Numbered from the stretch's first letter, positions 48,905 to 56,570 are shown. The stretch is DNA of 64,000 nucleotides from Mycobacterium szulgai (GCF_002116635.1 NZ_LQPW01000010.1:62001-126000), one strand, 5' to 3'. The notes: generated from the sequence alone by a model not told the origin. A program made the numbers and translations.

Positions 48905-49660
48905 GCGGTCCTTTGGATAGGTCGCGCGAGAGCGCCGGCGAATGACCGGGGACGAAGGACAAGGCTGCGGGTGCCCACTTGGCGCACAAACCCGTTGACG
49001 AAGTCCGTCAAAGCCTCCGGCGCCGATCACCGCGGCGACCAGTCAAGCTCGGCCTGGGCGCGATCAGTACCCAACAACGGCACCGAGAAAGCCGGGTCCA
49101 GCCAGCCGCGGTCGATCGGCTGCACCCGGGCCCGCCAGGATGCCTGCACCAGCGACCCCAACACACCCGACGGCAGGTGAACGGGCTTGGCAGACAGGGC
49201 CTCAGCAATGTCGTTGCGGCGCACCGAGGGCTCAGCGGCGAGGTTGAACGGGCCTAGCGCGCGGCGCTCGATCGCCCTCAGGCAAGCGTCGGCCACGTCT
49301 TCGGCGTGCACCATCGACACGTTGAGTGAGCGGTCCAGCGGCAGGATGGGTAAGCATCGCAACCACCCGGGGTCGACGTAGGCCGGCACGGTGTAACGCC
49401 GCAGACCCGCCGCGGCGTTGTGCTGCAGGATGAAACCCGGACGCAGCGGGGTAATGCCCACTCCGTAGGGCTCATCGAGTTGATAGCCGTCAAGCATTTG
49501 CTCTACCGCGGATTTGGCCCTGCTGTAGGCGGAGGACGGCACGCCCGCCGTCGACTCGTCAACTTTCTGTCCGTAACGACCAGCCGCGTAGGCCCCGACC
49601 GACGACATGTGCACCAGATGTGGTACTTCGGCAAAGTGGGCCGCGCGCACCACCGCCCTT
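48905..49660 (-). pseudogene. NAD-dependent epimerase/dehydratase remnant
   Basis: The minus strand encodes the middle and C-terminal parts of an extended SDR epimerase: RAVVRAAHFAEVPHLVHMSSVGAYA, the catalytic Tyr/Lys pair in SSAYSRAKSAVEQML, and MVHAEDVADACLRAIE. The N-terminal NAD-binding half (GxxGxxG) is missing. The frame is interrupted at 49027-49029 by TGA where the reading continues in the same frame with SAPEALTDFVNGFVRQVG, as expected for a TGG-to-TGA change. Truncation plus nonsense mutation mark it as dead. The 3' boundary is approximate. Confidence 0.8.
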
Positions 49661-49918
49661 TTCGGCACACTCAAACAATCGCGACGGGGTAAAGGAACGC
49701 CACCGCAGCGTTGTTACTCCCACGCGCGAGACCCCGAAGGTCATTGAACGAAGGGTATTGGCGCAATATAGCCACGGAACGAACCAACACAGTCGTCACG
49801 CTCACGCCGCAGGTATCGAAAACATCTGTGCGCCTTGCCGTTTCAGTCTCGCACACAGGCACCGCAGACAGCCATCGTCTCTTTCTCATCGCGGCCGTTG
49901 AGGACTACGCTGCTTACT

Positions 49919-49942
49919 AGGTTGAGTTCACAGCTGATAGTC
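49919..49942 (+). repeat. Conserved upstream motif of STAS gene 1
   Basis: AGGTTGAGTTCACAGCTGATA; a near-identical motif (AGGTTGAGTCCGCAGCTGATA) lies about the same distance before the second STAS gene, at 50643-50664. The roughly 330 bp between the pseudogene and STAS 1 otherwise shows nothing recognisable. Confidence 0.5.
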
Positions 49943-49992
49943 GCGGGAGCGGTTGTACAACAGCTGTCACTCTCGTGCCCACACCAAATTTG

Positions 49993-50493
49993 ATGGGCCC
50001 AAACATGACTTTCTCACCCAGTACTGATTTGTCAGCGGAATCCCCTTGCCGCTACGCGGCCGACTGCGCTCCAGCCCGAGTGCATGTATATGCGCGCAGC
50101 ATCGCCACGGTGGTGCGCGTCGATGGTGAAATCGACGCGTCCAACGCCGAGCGCGTCGCCCGGGAGATCCGCCGTTTCGCGCGGTTGAAGACTCCGCTGA
50201 TTGTTGACTTCAGCCATCTGAAATTCCTTGCTATTGACGGGTTTCGAGCTTTGCTGACGGTCAATGACGAGCATCAACGAGCCCGGCTGTACTGCAGCGT
50301 GGTCCCCGGGCCGGCGATGCGCCAGCTGCTGCGGATTGTGACCGATCACGGTCTGACAGTTGCCGATTCTGTTCCTGAAGCCCTGCAGCTGATCGACGAC
50401 GTCATACAGGCGCGCCGCCGGTTCGTCTTCGAGCTGACGCGACAGGGTAAATCGCCCCACCTTGAGCCGCTCACGCGCGCCGCCGGAGATTGA
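49993..50493 (+). CDS. STAS-domain protein 1 (anti-sigma-factor-antagonist-like)
   Basis: A 166-residue protein with a single STAS domain: VRVDGEIDASNAERVAREIRRF ... PLIVDFSHLKFLAIDGFRALLTVN ... PGPAMRQLLRIVTDHGL. In SpoIIAA-type proteins the loop reads DSSG with a phosphorylated serine. Here it is AIDG, so the phospho-acceptor is absent and regulation by anti-sigma kinases must differ. Partners are likely anti-sigma factors or other stress regulators. The ATG at 49993 is chosen because the same TGATGGGC context occurs in copy 2; a GTG at 49975 is possible. Confidence 0.8.
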   Translation: MGPNMTFSPSTDLSAESPCRYAADCAPARVHVYARSIATVVRVDGEIDASNAERVAREIRRFARLKTPLIVDFSHLKFLAIDGFRALLTVNDEHQRARLYCSVVPGPAMRQLLRIVTDHGLTVADSVPEALQLIDDVIQARRRFVFELTRQGKSPHLEPLTRAAGD

Positions 50494-50642
50494 ATTGGCC
50501 ATAAAGCGAAGAGTTCGCGACCGGCCGCCTACCGCACCCGGGCCGCAATCCGTTGAACGCCTTGGAGTCCCAGTCGCGGCCCATCGGAAGGCCGTTTCGT
50601 TTGGCCAGCTTGCCGCGTCCGGCTGGGACTAGAATTCACACC

Positions 50643-50664
50643 AAGGTTGAGTCCGCAGCTGATA
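50643..50664 (+). repeat. Conserved upstream motif of STAS gene 2
   Basis: AGGTTGAGTCCGCAGCTGATA, differing at only a few positions from the motif at 49919-49942. It indicates duplication of the gene with its control region, or a shared regulator site. Confidence 0.5.
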
Positions 50665-50676
50665 ACCCCTCACCTG

Positions 50677-51141
50677 ATGGGCACGATCGAAATGCATGTC
50701 TTAGGTACACCGGAGGATCAGGACCAGCGCCCGCGTTGCCGGGGTGGAATCAACTGCGCCGGGGCTCGGCTGTTTGTCTACGCGCGCAGTTTGGCCACCG
50801 TCCTGCGTTGTGACGGAGAGATCGACGCGACGAACGCAGCCCGGATTGGAACAGAGATTCGCCGGTTTTCCAAGGCTCCGCTGATACTTGATCTCAGCCA
50901 ACTGGATTTCCTTGGTGTTGAGGGGTTTTCGGAGTTGCTCACCCTCAATCGTGAACATCGCGCGGTTGGGCTGCACTGCACCGTTGTCGCGGGTAGTGCC
51001 ATGCGCCCACTGCTGCGTATCGTCAACGGTCACGGGATGCGTGTCGTCGAATCGGTCCCTGAAGCACTGCAGCTAATCGAAGGTGCGCTCGCCGAACGGC
51101 GTCAGTTGCTCTCCGGCATGGTTGGCGGCGCAGGCCGCTGA
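50677..51141 (+). CDS. STAS-domain protein 2 (anti-sigma-factor-antagonist-like)
   Basis: A 154-residue tandem paralogue of STAS 1: VYARSLATVLRCDGEIDATNAARIGTEIRRF ... LILDLSQLDFLGVEGFSELLTLN ... GSAMRPLLRIVNGHGMRVVESVPEALQLIE. The phosphorylation loop is GVEG instead of DSSG, so again no acceptor serine; both copies carry an acidic residue next to the glycine, as a phosphoserine mimic would. The acidic replacement suggests a permanently active or differently regulated state, an inference. The ATG at 50677 shares its context with copy 1. Confidence 0.8.
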   Translation: MGTIEMHVLGTPEDQDQRPRCRGGINCAGARLFVYARSLATVLRCDGEIDATNAARIGTEIRRFSKAPLILDLSQLDFLGVEGFSELLTLNREHRAVGLHCTVVAGSAMRPLLRIVNGHGMRVVESVPEALQLIEGALAERRQLLSGMVGGAGR

Positions 51142-51350
51142 ACCGGCGCGTCTGGTGATTCAGCCGGGGAGATTTGCTCGGCGTTTGCCGCCTTGCGTCG
51201 CCAGACGACCCACGCCCCAACGAACACCATTGCCACAGCTGCGATTCCGGTCGGCCACAGCGCGAGCTGAACAAGCCAGATACGCCTTTGCAACCGCACC
51301 ACCTTCCGCTCGGCCCGCGCGAGTCGCCGAGCTGCCACCTTCACCTCCAT
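51102..51350 (-). CDS. Small single-pass membrane protein of unknown function
   Basis: An 82-residue frame: basic amphipathic N-terminal helix (VAARRLARAERKVVRLQRRIW), one membrane span (about residues 30-50, PTGIAAVAMVFVGAWVVW), then a Pro-rich tail. It overlaps the end of STAS 2 by 40 bp on the other strand. No family recognised; ordered charge and hydrophobicity argue for a real gene, but the ribosome site is poor. Confidence 0.5.
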   Translation of the reverse strand: MEVKVAARRLARAERKVVRLQRRIWLVQLALWPTGIAAVAMVFVGAWVVWRRKAANAEQISPAESPDAPVQRPAPPTMPESN

Positions 51351-51487
51351 AGCGAAGGCTGTACCCCATTGGCAGACTTTTTATTCGGGCAGTCGGACGC
51401 TTACTGAGGCGACGGTCACTGGATCGGGCATCTGTACTGTTCCAGCCGCTATTCGAGGCGACTTGGCCGCATGCGCTGGCCTGCTGA

Positions 51488-51514
51488 GGTTTCCGGTCTA
51501 CGCGCATTGGGAAT
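51488..51514 (+). promoter_or_regulatory. SigF-like promoter of the csbD-like gene
   Basis: GGTTT at 51488-51492, a 16-nt spacer, then GGGAAT at 51509-51514: one mismatch from the mycobacterial SigF consensus GTTT-N15-17-GGGTA(T/C). It lies 57 bp upstream of the ATG. Confidence 0.45.
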
Positions 51515-51570
51515 TGGGATAGCTGGGCGGACAATTCCGCCGTATCGCCGATAAGCAACGAAAGGCAGAC

Positions 51571-51804
51571 ATGGCACACAAGAGTGGACCCCTGGAAGCC
51601 GTCAGCGGCATTGTCGAGGGCGTCAAGGGTGCGATCAAGCAGGTCGTCGGTTTGGTGTTCGGCAACGAGCGGTTGGCGCAGGAGGCAAAGGCTCAGCAGG
51701 ACAAGGCCGATGCGCAACGCAACGCCGCTAAGCGGGAAGCTGAGGCCGAGTCGGCCCGCGGAGCCGCAAAGGCGGCGGAATCACGCCAGAAGGCGCGCCA
51801 GTAG
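51571..51804 (+). CDS. CsbD-like / microaggregate-binding-type small stress protein
   Basis: A 77-residue hydrophilic protein: a short hydrophobic segment (VSGIVEGVKGAIKQVVGLVFGNERL) followed by an Ala/Lys/Glu/Gln-rich helix (AKAQQDKADAQRNAAKREAEAESARGAAKAAESRQKARQ). CsbD-like proteins are general-stress products of unknown mechanism, controlled by alternative sigma factors in several bacteria. A SigF-like motif lies upstream and a strong hairpin follows, so it is probably monocistronic. Confidence 0.85.
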   Translation: MAHKSGPLEAVSGIVEGVKGAIKQVVGLVFGNERLAQEAKAQQDKADAQRNAAKREAEAESARGAAKAAESRQKARQ

Positions 51805-51814
51805 CTTTGAGTGC

Positions 51815-51855
51815 GTGCAGTGGGCCCGGCCGCCAATCGGCCGGGCCCACTGCAC
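51815..51855. terminator. Strong bidirectional hairpin
   Basis: 18-bp perfect stem (51815-51832 with 51838-51855, arm starting GTGCAGTGGGCCCGGCCG) and a 5-nt loop, between the convergent csbD-like gene and the gene ending at 51857. Confidence 0.8.
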
Positions 51856-51856
51856 C

Positions 51857-52537
51857 CTAGCTCCCGTCCCTACCTTCCCGGCTCTGTGCGTAGGCGCTCT
51901 TGCGGAGGCCGGCCAGCCAATCCGGGTACAGGCTGACACCCGGCGGGGTATTGAGGACTGGGTCGAAAGACACATCGTCATCAAGCCCGGGCGAGGTGAC
52001 CTTCGTCAACTTGACGTGAGCTAGCGGGTCGAAATGCCCGGCGCCGCAAGCTTGGTCGACTTCCATCTCAATCCCGCCGTCATAGATGCGGGCGCGGACC
52101 GCAGCCAGAGACAATCCTGGACCGTCGACGGGTGTGGTGATGCGCGCCCGCAGCCACCATCGTTTGCCGTGATACTGCAGCGGCATGAGCGTCGTCATGG
52201 TCTGTGACGTCCACGAACCGACCGGCCGAAGGGCCAGAACTCGACCGATCGCACCCGAGGCAGCCGAAACCAGCAGCATGTCCCAAGGCTTGGTCGCGTC
52301 GCCGGGACCGGGCACCCGGAGGGCGAGTCCTATCGCATCGGGCATCGGACCAGGTGTGCCGACGGCTTTCGAAATACGGGCGACGACGCCGGAGGTGGGA
52401 ATGGGTAATCCCTGGTCATCTGGGGCGACGCGCTCAATCGATCCTTGGGTCAGCACGCCCAGCGGATGGAAGAACCGCTTTCCCCGGATCGCGGCTCCCC
52501 ATTGAAACGGCACGGTGACGAGGCTGGAAAGGTTCAC
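51857..52537 (-). CDS. Conserved mycobacterial hypothetical, possibly catalase-like fold
   Basis: A 226-residue protein of a family common in mycobacteria and often labelled phosphodiesterase without support. Seen: KRFFHPLGVLTQGSIERVAP near the N-terminus, PWDMLLVSAASG, ALRPVGSWTSQTMTTLMPLQYHGKRWWLRARI and the acidic AGHFDPLAHVKLTKV region. The HPxGV start and beta-rich pattern suggest a catalase-related heme fold, but no catalytic residues can be confirmed. Start taken as GTG at 52537 (VNLSSLVTVPFQWG); a TTG at 52585 is also in frame. Confidence 0.65.
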   Translation of the reverse strand: MNLSSLVTVPFQWGAAIRGKRFFHPLGVLTQGSIERVAPDDQGLPIPTSGVVARISKAVGTPGPMPDAIGLALRVPGPGDATKPWDMLLVSAASGAIGRVLALRPVGSWTSQTMTTLMPLQYHGKRWWLRARITTPVDGPGLSLAAVRARIYDGGIEMEVDQACGAGHFDPLAHVKLTKVTSPGLDDDVSFDPVLNTPPGVSLYPDWLAGLRKSAYAQSREGRDGS

Positions 52538-52636
52538 GTGCGCCGTGTTCCCGCCGGCGAGCAAATGAAACCCACTGCGTAGCAACGTTGCTCCGCGGGG
52601 TGGCTTTCACGTACCAGGCTACGCTAAATCATCGTT

Positions 52637-52651
52637 ACTTAATAATTAAGT
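52637..52651. promoter_or_regulatory. AT-rich palindrome upstream of the stress block
   Basis: ACTTAATAATTAAGT: 7-bp arms around a single A, in a very AT-rich patch (52620-52665) unlike the surrounding high-GC DNA. It lies about 56 bp upstream of the next start codon. Operator or promoter element is likely. Confidence 0.5.
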
Positions 52652-52706
52652 TTTCGTTGTTACTGGCCCGGCGATACTCTGGCACCGCGGCCGAGGAGGT
52701 AGATCA

Positions 52707-53171
52707 ATGCAGACTTCGGACAATCCGGAAAACATCGGTCGTCGCCGCCCTGACGGCGTCGACGACGGCGCAGTGCAAGCAACCGGAAAAATCTCTGAAG
52801 CACTGGAAACCATTGAACGGGCCCGCGGCCACCTCTACAGCTTCCACCAGCTCACCGGCCGTGCGGACCTGCTCTTGGACGAAGCGGTTGCCGAGCTGCG
52901 CGACATCGCCCAAAGGGCGTTGGCCGAACACATCAACACGGAATTGATTGGCCGCAACGTCTTGCCCGGGCGATGGAGTTTTCAGGTCGTGGAGGACTAC
53001 GACGACGGCTATTACCGGTGCTTCCAGCAAGTCGAACGAAAGGTGCGGTCCGCGCTGTGCGGTGGCCGGCGCCACGTGTTCGAGGCCGAAATGAAAGAAG
53101 CGCGGCGCACTGCGGGCCACGCGGCTCACACGGCCGCCCCCAGCGACAACCCGGCAAGGAGCGGACAATGA
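52707..53171 (+). CDS. Helical hypothetical protein, stress block
   Basis: A 154-residue protein of unknown function. The predicted core is helical (EALETIERARGHLYSFHQLTGRADLLLDEAVAELRDIAQRALAEHI) with a conserved-looking WSFQVVEDYDDGYYRCFQQVERKVR segment. The ATG at 52707 has a strong SD (GAGGAGGT). The TGA overlaps the ATG of the SDR-DUF2867 gene by 4 bp, so the two are coupled. I recognise related proteins only as mycobacterial hypotheticals. Confidence 0.75.
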   Translation: MQTSDNPENIGRRRPDGVDDGAVQATGKISEALETIERARGHLYSFHQLTGRADLLLDEAVAELRDIAQRALAEHINTELIGRNVLPGRWSFQVVEDYDDGYYRCFQQVERKVRSALCGGRRHVFEAEMKEARRTAGHAAHTAAPSDNPARSGQ

Positions 53172-54733
53172 AGTGCGTCGTATTCGGCGCCACCGGTTAC
53201 CTCGGTATGCGGCTGATTCCACAGCTCCTATCGGCCGGGCACACAGTCCGGGTATTTGCCCGCACGCCCGCCAAATTCGACGACGTGCCGTGGCGTAGCC
53301 AAGTCGAAGTCTGTCCAGGCGACGTAGACGACGCCGAAAGCGTCCGCACGGCGCTTGACGGCCGGGAAGTCCTGTACTACTTGGTGCACTCTTTGCTCAG
53401 GCCCGACTTCGTCGAATTCGACCAGCGTTCTGCTCGCACCGTCGCTACGGCCGCCAAAGCGGCTGGGCTGTCGCGCATCGTCTACGTCGGAGGCATCATC
53501 CCCGAAGGCCAGCGGCTCTCTGAACATTTGGCGTCGCGCGAAGAGGTGGGCCAGCTGTTGCAGGAGTCGGGTGTGCCGACCGTCGAGCTGCGCGCGGCAG
53601 CCATCATCGGAGCCGGTTCGGCCAGCTTTGAGATGTTGCGATATCTGACCGAACGCCTGCCGATCATGGTCACCCCGCGATGGCTACGTACTCGCATACA
53701 GCCGATTGCCGTGCGTGATGTGCTGTATTACCTGGTCGAGGCGGCAACGCTGGACGCGCAGGTGAATCGGCCCTTCGACATCGGCGGCCCGGACCGCTTC
53801 ACCTATACCGAGATGATCCGTAAGTATGCCGCCGTCGCGCGGCTGCCGCGGCGACTCGCGCTGCCGGTACCGGTACTGACGCCGAGGCTCTCAGCACGGT
53901 GGGTTGAGTTCGTCACCCCGATCCCTCGCCAACTCGCCACATCGTTGATGGAGTCACTGGAAAACGATGTGGTGTGCGCCGACCGTGACATCGCCGAATA
54001 CATCCCCGATCCCAGCGGCGGACTGACCCACTACGAGGACGCGGTCGAGCTGGCGCTGACTCACGTACGGGAGACAGGGCTGCGCACCCGGTTCTCACGC
54101 GCCGACGGAGAAAAAGCACCATCGCAGCCGCTGCGCACCGACCCGGACTGGGCCGGCGGGCCGCTGCACGAAGATGACCGGCAACGCGTCACCGCTGCCG
54201 ACTCGGCAACACTGTGGCGGGCCATCGAAGTCGCGGCCGCCGACGACACCTGGTCATCGCTGCCCTGGGGGTGGCCGTTACGCGGCTGGGTCAAAGTACG
54301 ATCGCGGGCCGCCCATCGACCCGCTGAGGGCGGGTTGCACGACGGACAATCGCTGCACTGGTGGCGGGTGGAGCACCTCGACGCGCCTAAGATGCTGCGG
54401 CTACGAGCCGACATTCCCCTGCCCGGACGGCTATGGCTGGAGCTGAGCGTACTGCCCTGCGATGGCGGCTCGATCTACCGTCAGCGCGCGCTGTTTCAGC
54501 CCTACGGGCTGGGAGGGCAGATTTTTTGGAGTGCGCTAGCTCCCCTACGCAAACTCGCATTCGACGGCATCGCTCGCGATATCACCACCGCGGCGCGGCT
54601 GCATGGCAAAAAACCGACTCAGTCTGGTGGTGATCACCTTGAGCGACAAGGCGTTTCGCAAAGTCGACCAAGTGACGCGGAAAGGCCACGGCAGGACCGT
54701 CGAAGGCGTGGTAGAAGCCAAGATCACCGCTGA
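53168..54733 (+). CDS. SDR/NAD(P)-binding protein with C-terminal DUF2867
   Basis: A 521-residue protein. The N-terminal atypical SDR domain starts with the NAD(P) motif MKCVVFGATGYLGMRLIPQLL and continues with VLYYLVHSL and IVYVGGI. From about residue 330 the DUF2867 domain (SLPWGWPLRGWVKVRSRA, GQSLHWWRVEHLD, QRALFQPYGLGGQIFWSALAPLRKLAFDGI) follows. This two-domain arrangement is common in actinobacteria; the reaction is unknown, but membrane-lipid or quinone substrates have been suggested for relatives. The last ~30 residues, very Arg-rich, are read out of frame through the next gene, so the natural C-terminus may have been lost. Confidence 0.8.
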   Translation: MKCVVFGATGYLGMRLIPQLLSAGHTVRVFARTPAKFDDVPWRSQVEVCPGDVDDAESVRTALDGREVLYYLVHSLLRPDFVEFDQRSARTVATAAKAAGLSRIVYVGGIIPEGQRLSEHLASREEVGQLLQESGVPTVELRAAAIIGAGSASFEMLRYLTERLPIMVTPRWLRTRIQPIAVRDVLYYLVEAATLDAQVNRPFDIGGPDRFTYTEMIRKYAAVARLPRRLALPVPVLTPRLSARWVEFVTPIPRQLATSLMESLENDVVCADRDIAEYIPDPSGGLTHYEDAVELALTHVRETGLRTRFSRADGEKAPSQPLRTDPDWAGGPLHEDDRQRVTAADSATLWRAIEVAAADDTWSSLPWGWPLRGWVKVRSRAAHRPAEGGLHDGQSLHWWRVEHLDAPKMLRLRADIPLPGRLWLELSVLPCDGGSIYRQRALFQPYGLGGQIFWSALAPLRKLAFDGIARDITTAARLHGKKPTQSGGDHLERQGVSQSRPSDAERPRQDRRRRGRSQDHR

Positions 54734-54854
54734 CACTCGGGCGGCAGGGCGCACGGTGCGGGCGTCTGAAGACGAGCCGCAGTATGGGGTGCGCAGTAGC
54801 AAGACCGGCGCGGACGCCGTGCACAAGCCCGGCGCGCTGCGGCACGCAGAGTGA
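54639..54854 (+). CDS. DUF2945 / hypervirulence-associated tudor-domain protein
   Basis: A 71-residue protein: SDKAFRKVDQVTRKGHGRTVEGVVEAKITADTRAAGRTVRASEDEPQYGVRSSKTGADAVHKPGAL. The RASEDEPQY and SSKTGADAVHKPGAL segments are hallmark motifs of this small family, whose function in bacteria is unknown. The TTG at 54639 fits the family start; an ATG at 54603 would add a hydrophobic leader. It overlaps the end of the SDR-DUF2867 gene by 95 bp in a different frame. Confidence 0.75.
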   Translation: MSDKAFRKVDQVTRKGHGRTVEGVVEAKITADTRAAGRTVRASEDEPQYGVRSSKTGADAVHKPGALRHAE

Positions 54855-54869
54855 GGCGAGCACCCACCG

Positions 54870-55200
54870 ATGACTGACGACAAGCCGACCATATGGACGC
54901 AATTCCGCGAGAGCGTCAACATGGCACCGCTCGAGCTCGAGAAATGGCTTGAGTCCGACGAGTCGCGCCGTTTGGGCAGAAGCGCGGCGGCCGCGAGTCG
55001 ACCGGCCACGCCAGCGGCCGTCGTATCGTGAAGATCCTGAGAACCAAGCGGGCGGAACTCACCTACGCCGATTACGCGCACATGCGCAAGGTTGTCCACT
55101 ATGCCCGGCGTCATTTGGCGCGCCGCCCGAGCAGCGTGGTGGAAGACACGGCTGGCGCTTCTCGTTGATGAGTTGTGGACACGATCCCGCCAAGGCGTAA
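54870..55200 (+). pseudogene. DUF3140 family gene broken by two frameshifts
   Basis: All parts of a DUF3140 protein are present but in three frames: MTDDKPTIWTQFRESVNMAP...ESDESRRLG (from ATG 54870), then GQKRGGRESTGHASGRRIVKI...HMRKVVHYARRHLARRP (from about 54974, after loss of one base), then HGWRFSLMSCGHDPAKA and TAA (from about 55147, again one base lost). The first frame stops early. Either a recent pseudogene or two sequencing errors. Normally a partner of DUF2945 and other stress genes. Confidence 0.85.
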
Positions 55201-55257
55201 AACACGTACTCCAGATTCCTGCCGAACCCGGACTGGCGTACCGCACACTCATTCAGT

Positions 55258-55280
55258 AAATTAACGTTTAAATAATTGAA
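55258..55280. promoter_or_regulatory. AT-rich element upstream of crtE
   Basis: AAATTAACGTTTAAATAATTG patch in the 163-bp gap before crtE. It shares AATAATT.AAG with the palindrome at 52637-52651. Candidate binding site for a pigment or stress regulator, possibly the MarR at 63374. Confidence 0.35.
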
Positions 55281-55332
55281 GCTCATTGCCCGGCACGGCC
55301 GGGGCTGCTTCGTGTCGGCAGCACCCGTCAGT

Positions 55333-55358
55333 GGTTTGTTTTCTCCTGGAGGGGGTAC
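55333..55358 (+). promoter_or_regulatory. crtE: SigF-type promoter of the crt operon
   Basis: GGTTT at 55333-55337, a 15-nt spacer, GGGTAC at 55353-55358: a full match to GTTT-N15-17-GGGTA(T/C). The -10 box ends 5 bases before the crtE GTG (55364), so transcription would begin at the start codon. The same purine stretch (GGAGGGGG, 55348-55355) could instead be an SD in a longer transcript. Confidence 0.65.
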
Positions 55359-55363
55359 CACGC

Positions 55364-56551
55364 GTGAACCTCAGCCGATCGAGTCGGCGACTGCCCGATA
55401 TCGCCAGGGAGGCATCCGAAGTGGCAGTGCGCGAGTTTCCCAGGGTCCGCCTGGTGGACCCCGCGCGCCCCGGACTGCGCTGGCCGGCCACCGAAGAATT
55501 CGACAAGTGGCGTGCAAGTCTGCGCCAGACGGTCCTGGCCGAGGTCGCCGACTTCGTATCGGCCCGTGCCGCCGATGCACTGGGCGCCTGCGGTGTCGAC
55601 GTGGCCGGCGACATCCTGTTGGAATTCGTCAAAGACGGCAAGTGCCTGCGGTCGACGTTCATGTACTTGGGTTGGCTTTGCGGGGCAGCACACAGCGATG
55701 CGGCCTTGTCGGCCACCGCCAGCCTGGAGTTGCTGCACAGCTTCGCGCTGCTGCAGGACGACGTCATGGACGACTCCCCCACCCGCCGGGGACGGGCTGC
55801 GGCCCACGTGCAATTCGCTCGCTGGCACAGCCAGCGAGGGCTGTCGGGCTCGTCGCGCCGGTTCGGGGAGTCCGCCGCTACCCTGCTGGGCGACATGTGC
55901 CTGATCTGGGCCGAACAGATGCTGCGAGACTGCGGGCTCAAACGCCACCATTTGCAGCGAGCCTGGCCTCGCTACGACGCAATGCGCACCGAGCTCGCCG
56001 TTGGTCAATTCGCAGATCTGGCAATGGATTTGCGCAGCCTTCCCGCGATGGAATCCGTGCTGGAGGTGGCCCGCAAGAAATCCGGCAACTACACCGTGCG
56101 TCGGCCTTTGGAGATCGGCGCGGCGATGGCCGGTTGCGCCGAGCACGCACTGCTCAAACTGGGTGAGTACGGCACCGCGGTCGGTGAGGCGTTTCAGCTT
56201 CGCGACGACATTCTGGGCATCTTCGGTTCCCCGGAGACCACTGGCAAACCCAATGCAGGGGACCTGCTGGAACGCAAGGCGACCAGCGTGGTCGTCGCCG
56301 CTTACGAGATGGCCGATGCATCGACCCGGCGGCAATTCGGCCAGCTGATTAACAGCGATCAGCTCGACGAGGCCGCCGTGGATCACTGGCGGAGCTTGAT
56401 CTTTGCCACCGGTGCCGTGCAGTACATCGAAAGGATGATCGACGATCGGATCGGTCTCGCCCGAGAAGCTCTGGACGCCAGCGGCATTCCCAGCGCGATC
56501 ACAACAGCGCTTTCGGACATGGCCGGCGCTTGCACGCGGCGGGCCGCATGA
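55364..56551 (+). CDS. crtE: Geranylgeranyl diphosphate synthase
   Basis: A 395-residue trans-prenyltransferase supplying C20 GGPP for carotenoids. The first aspartate-rich motif is LLQDDVMDDSPTRRG (D132, D133, D136, D137) and the second FQLRDDILGIFG (D281-D282), with the lysine-arginine contacts KDGKCLRSTF. GTG at 55364 is favoured by its position at the end of the SigF-type promoter, or by an SD-like GGAGGGGG; in-frame starts further upstream add sequence that is not family-like. First gene of the crt operon, 19 bp before crtI. Confidence 0.96.
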   Translation: MNLSRSSRRLPDIAREASEVAVREFPRVRLVDPARPGLRWPATEEFDKWRASLRQTVLAEVADFVSARAADALGACGVDVAGDILLEFVKDGKCLRSTFMYLGWLCGAAHSDAALSATASLELLHSFALLQDDVMDDSPTRRGRAAAHVQFARWHSQRGLSGSSRRFGESAATLLGDMCLIWAEQMLRDCGLKRHHLQRAWPRYDAMRTELAVGQFADLAMDLRSLPAMESVLEVARKKSGNYTVRRPLEIGAAMAGCAEHALLKLGEYGTAVGEAFQLRDDILGIFGSPETTGKPNAGDLLERKATSVVVAAYEMADASTRRQFGQLINSDQLDEAAVDHWRSLIFATGAVQYIERMIDDRIGLAREALDASGIPSAITTALSDMAGACTRRAA

Positions 56552-56570
56552 AAGCGATGGTGTTCGGCTG

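Noticed and set aside
49675..49992. Small gene between the epimerase remnant and STAS 1
   Set aside because: Short frames only, no ribosome site, no conserved motif.
52637..52651. Replication or plasmid origin
   Set aside because: A single AT-rich palindrome with no iterons, DnaA boxes or replication gene nearby; promoter or operator is simpler, despite the ParA-like genes elsewhere.
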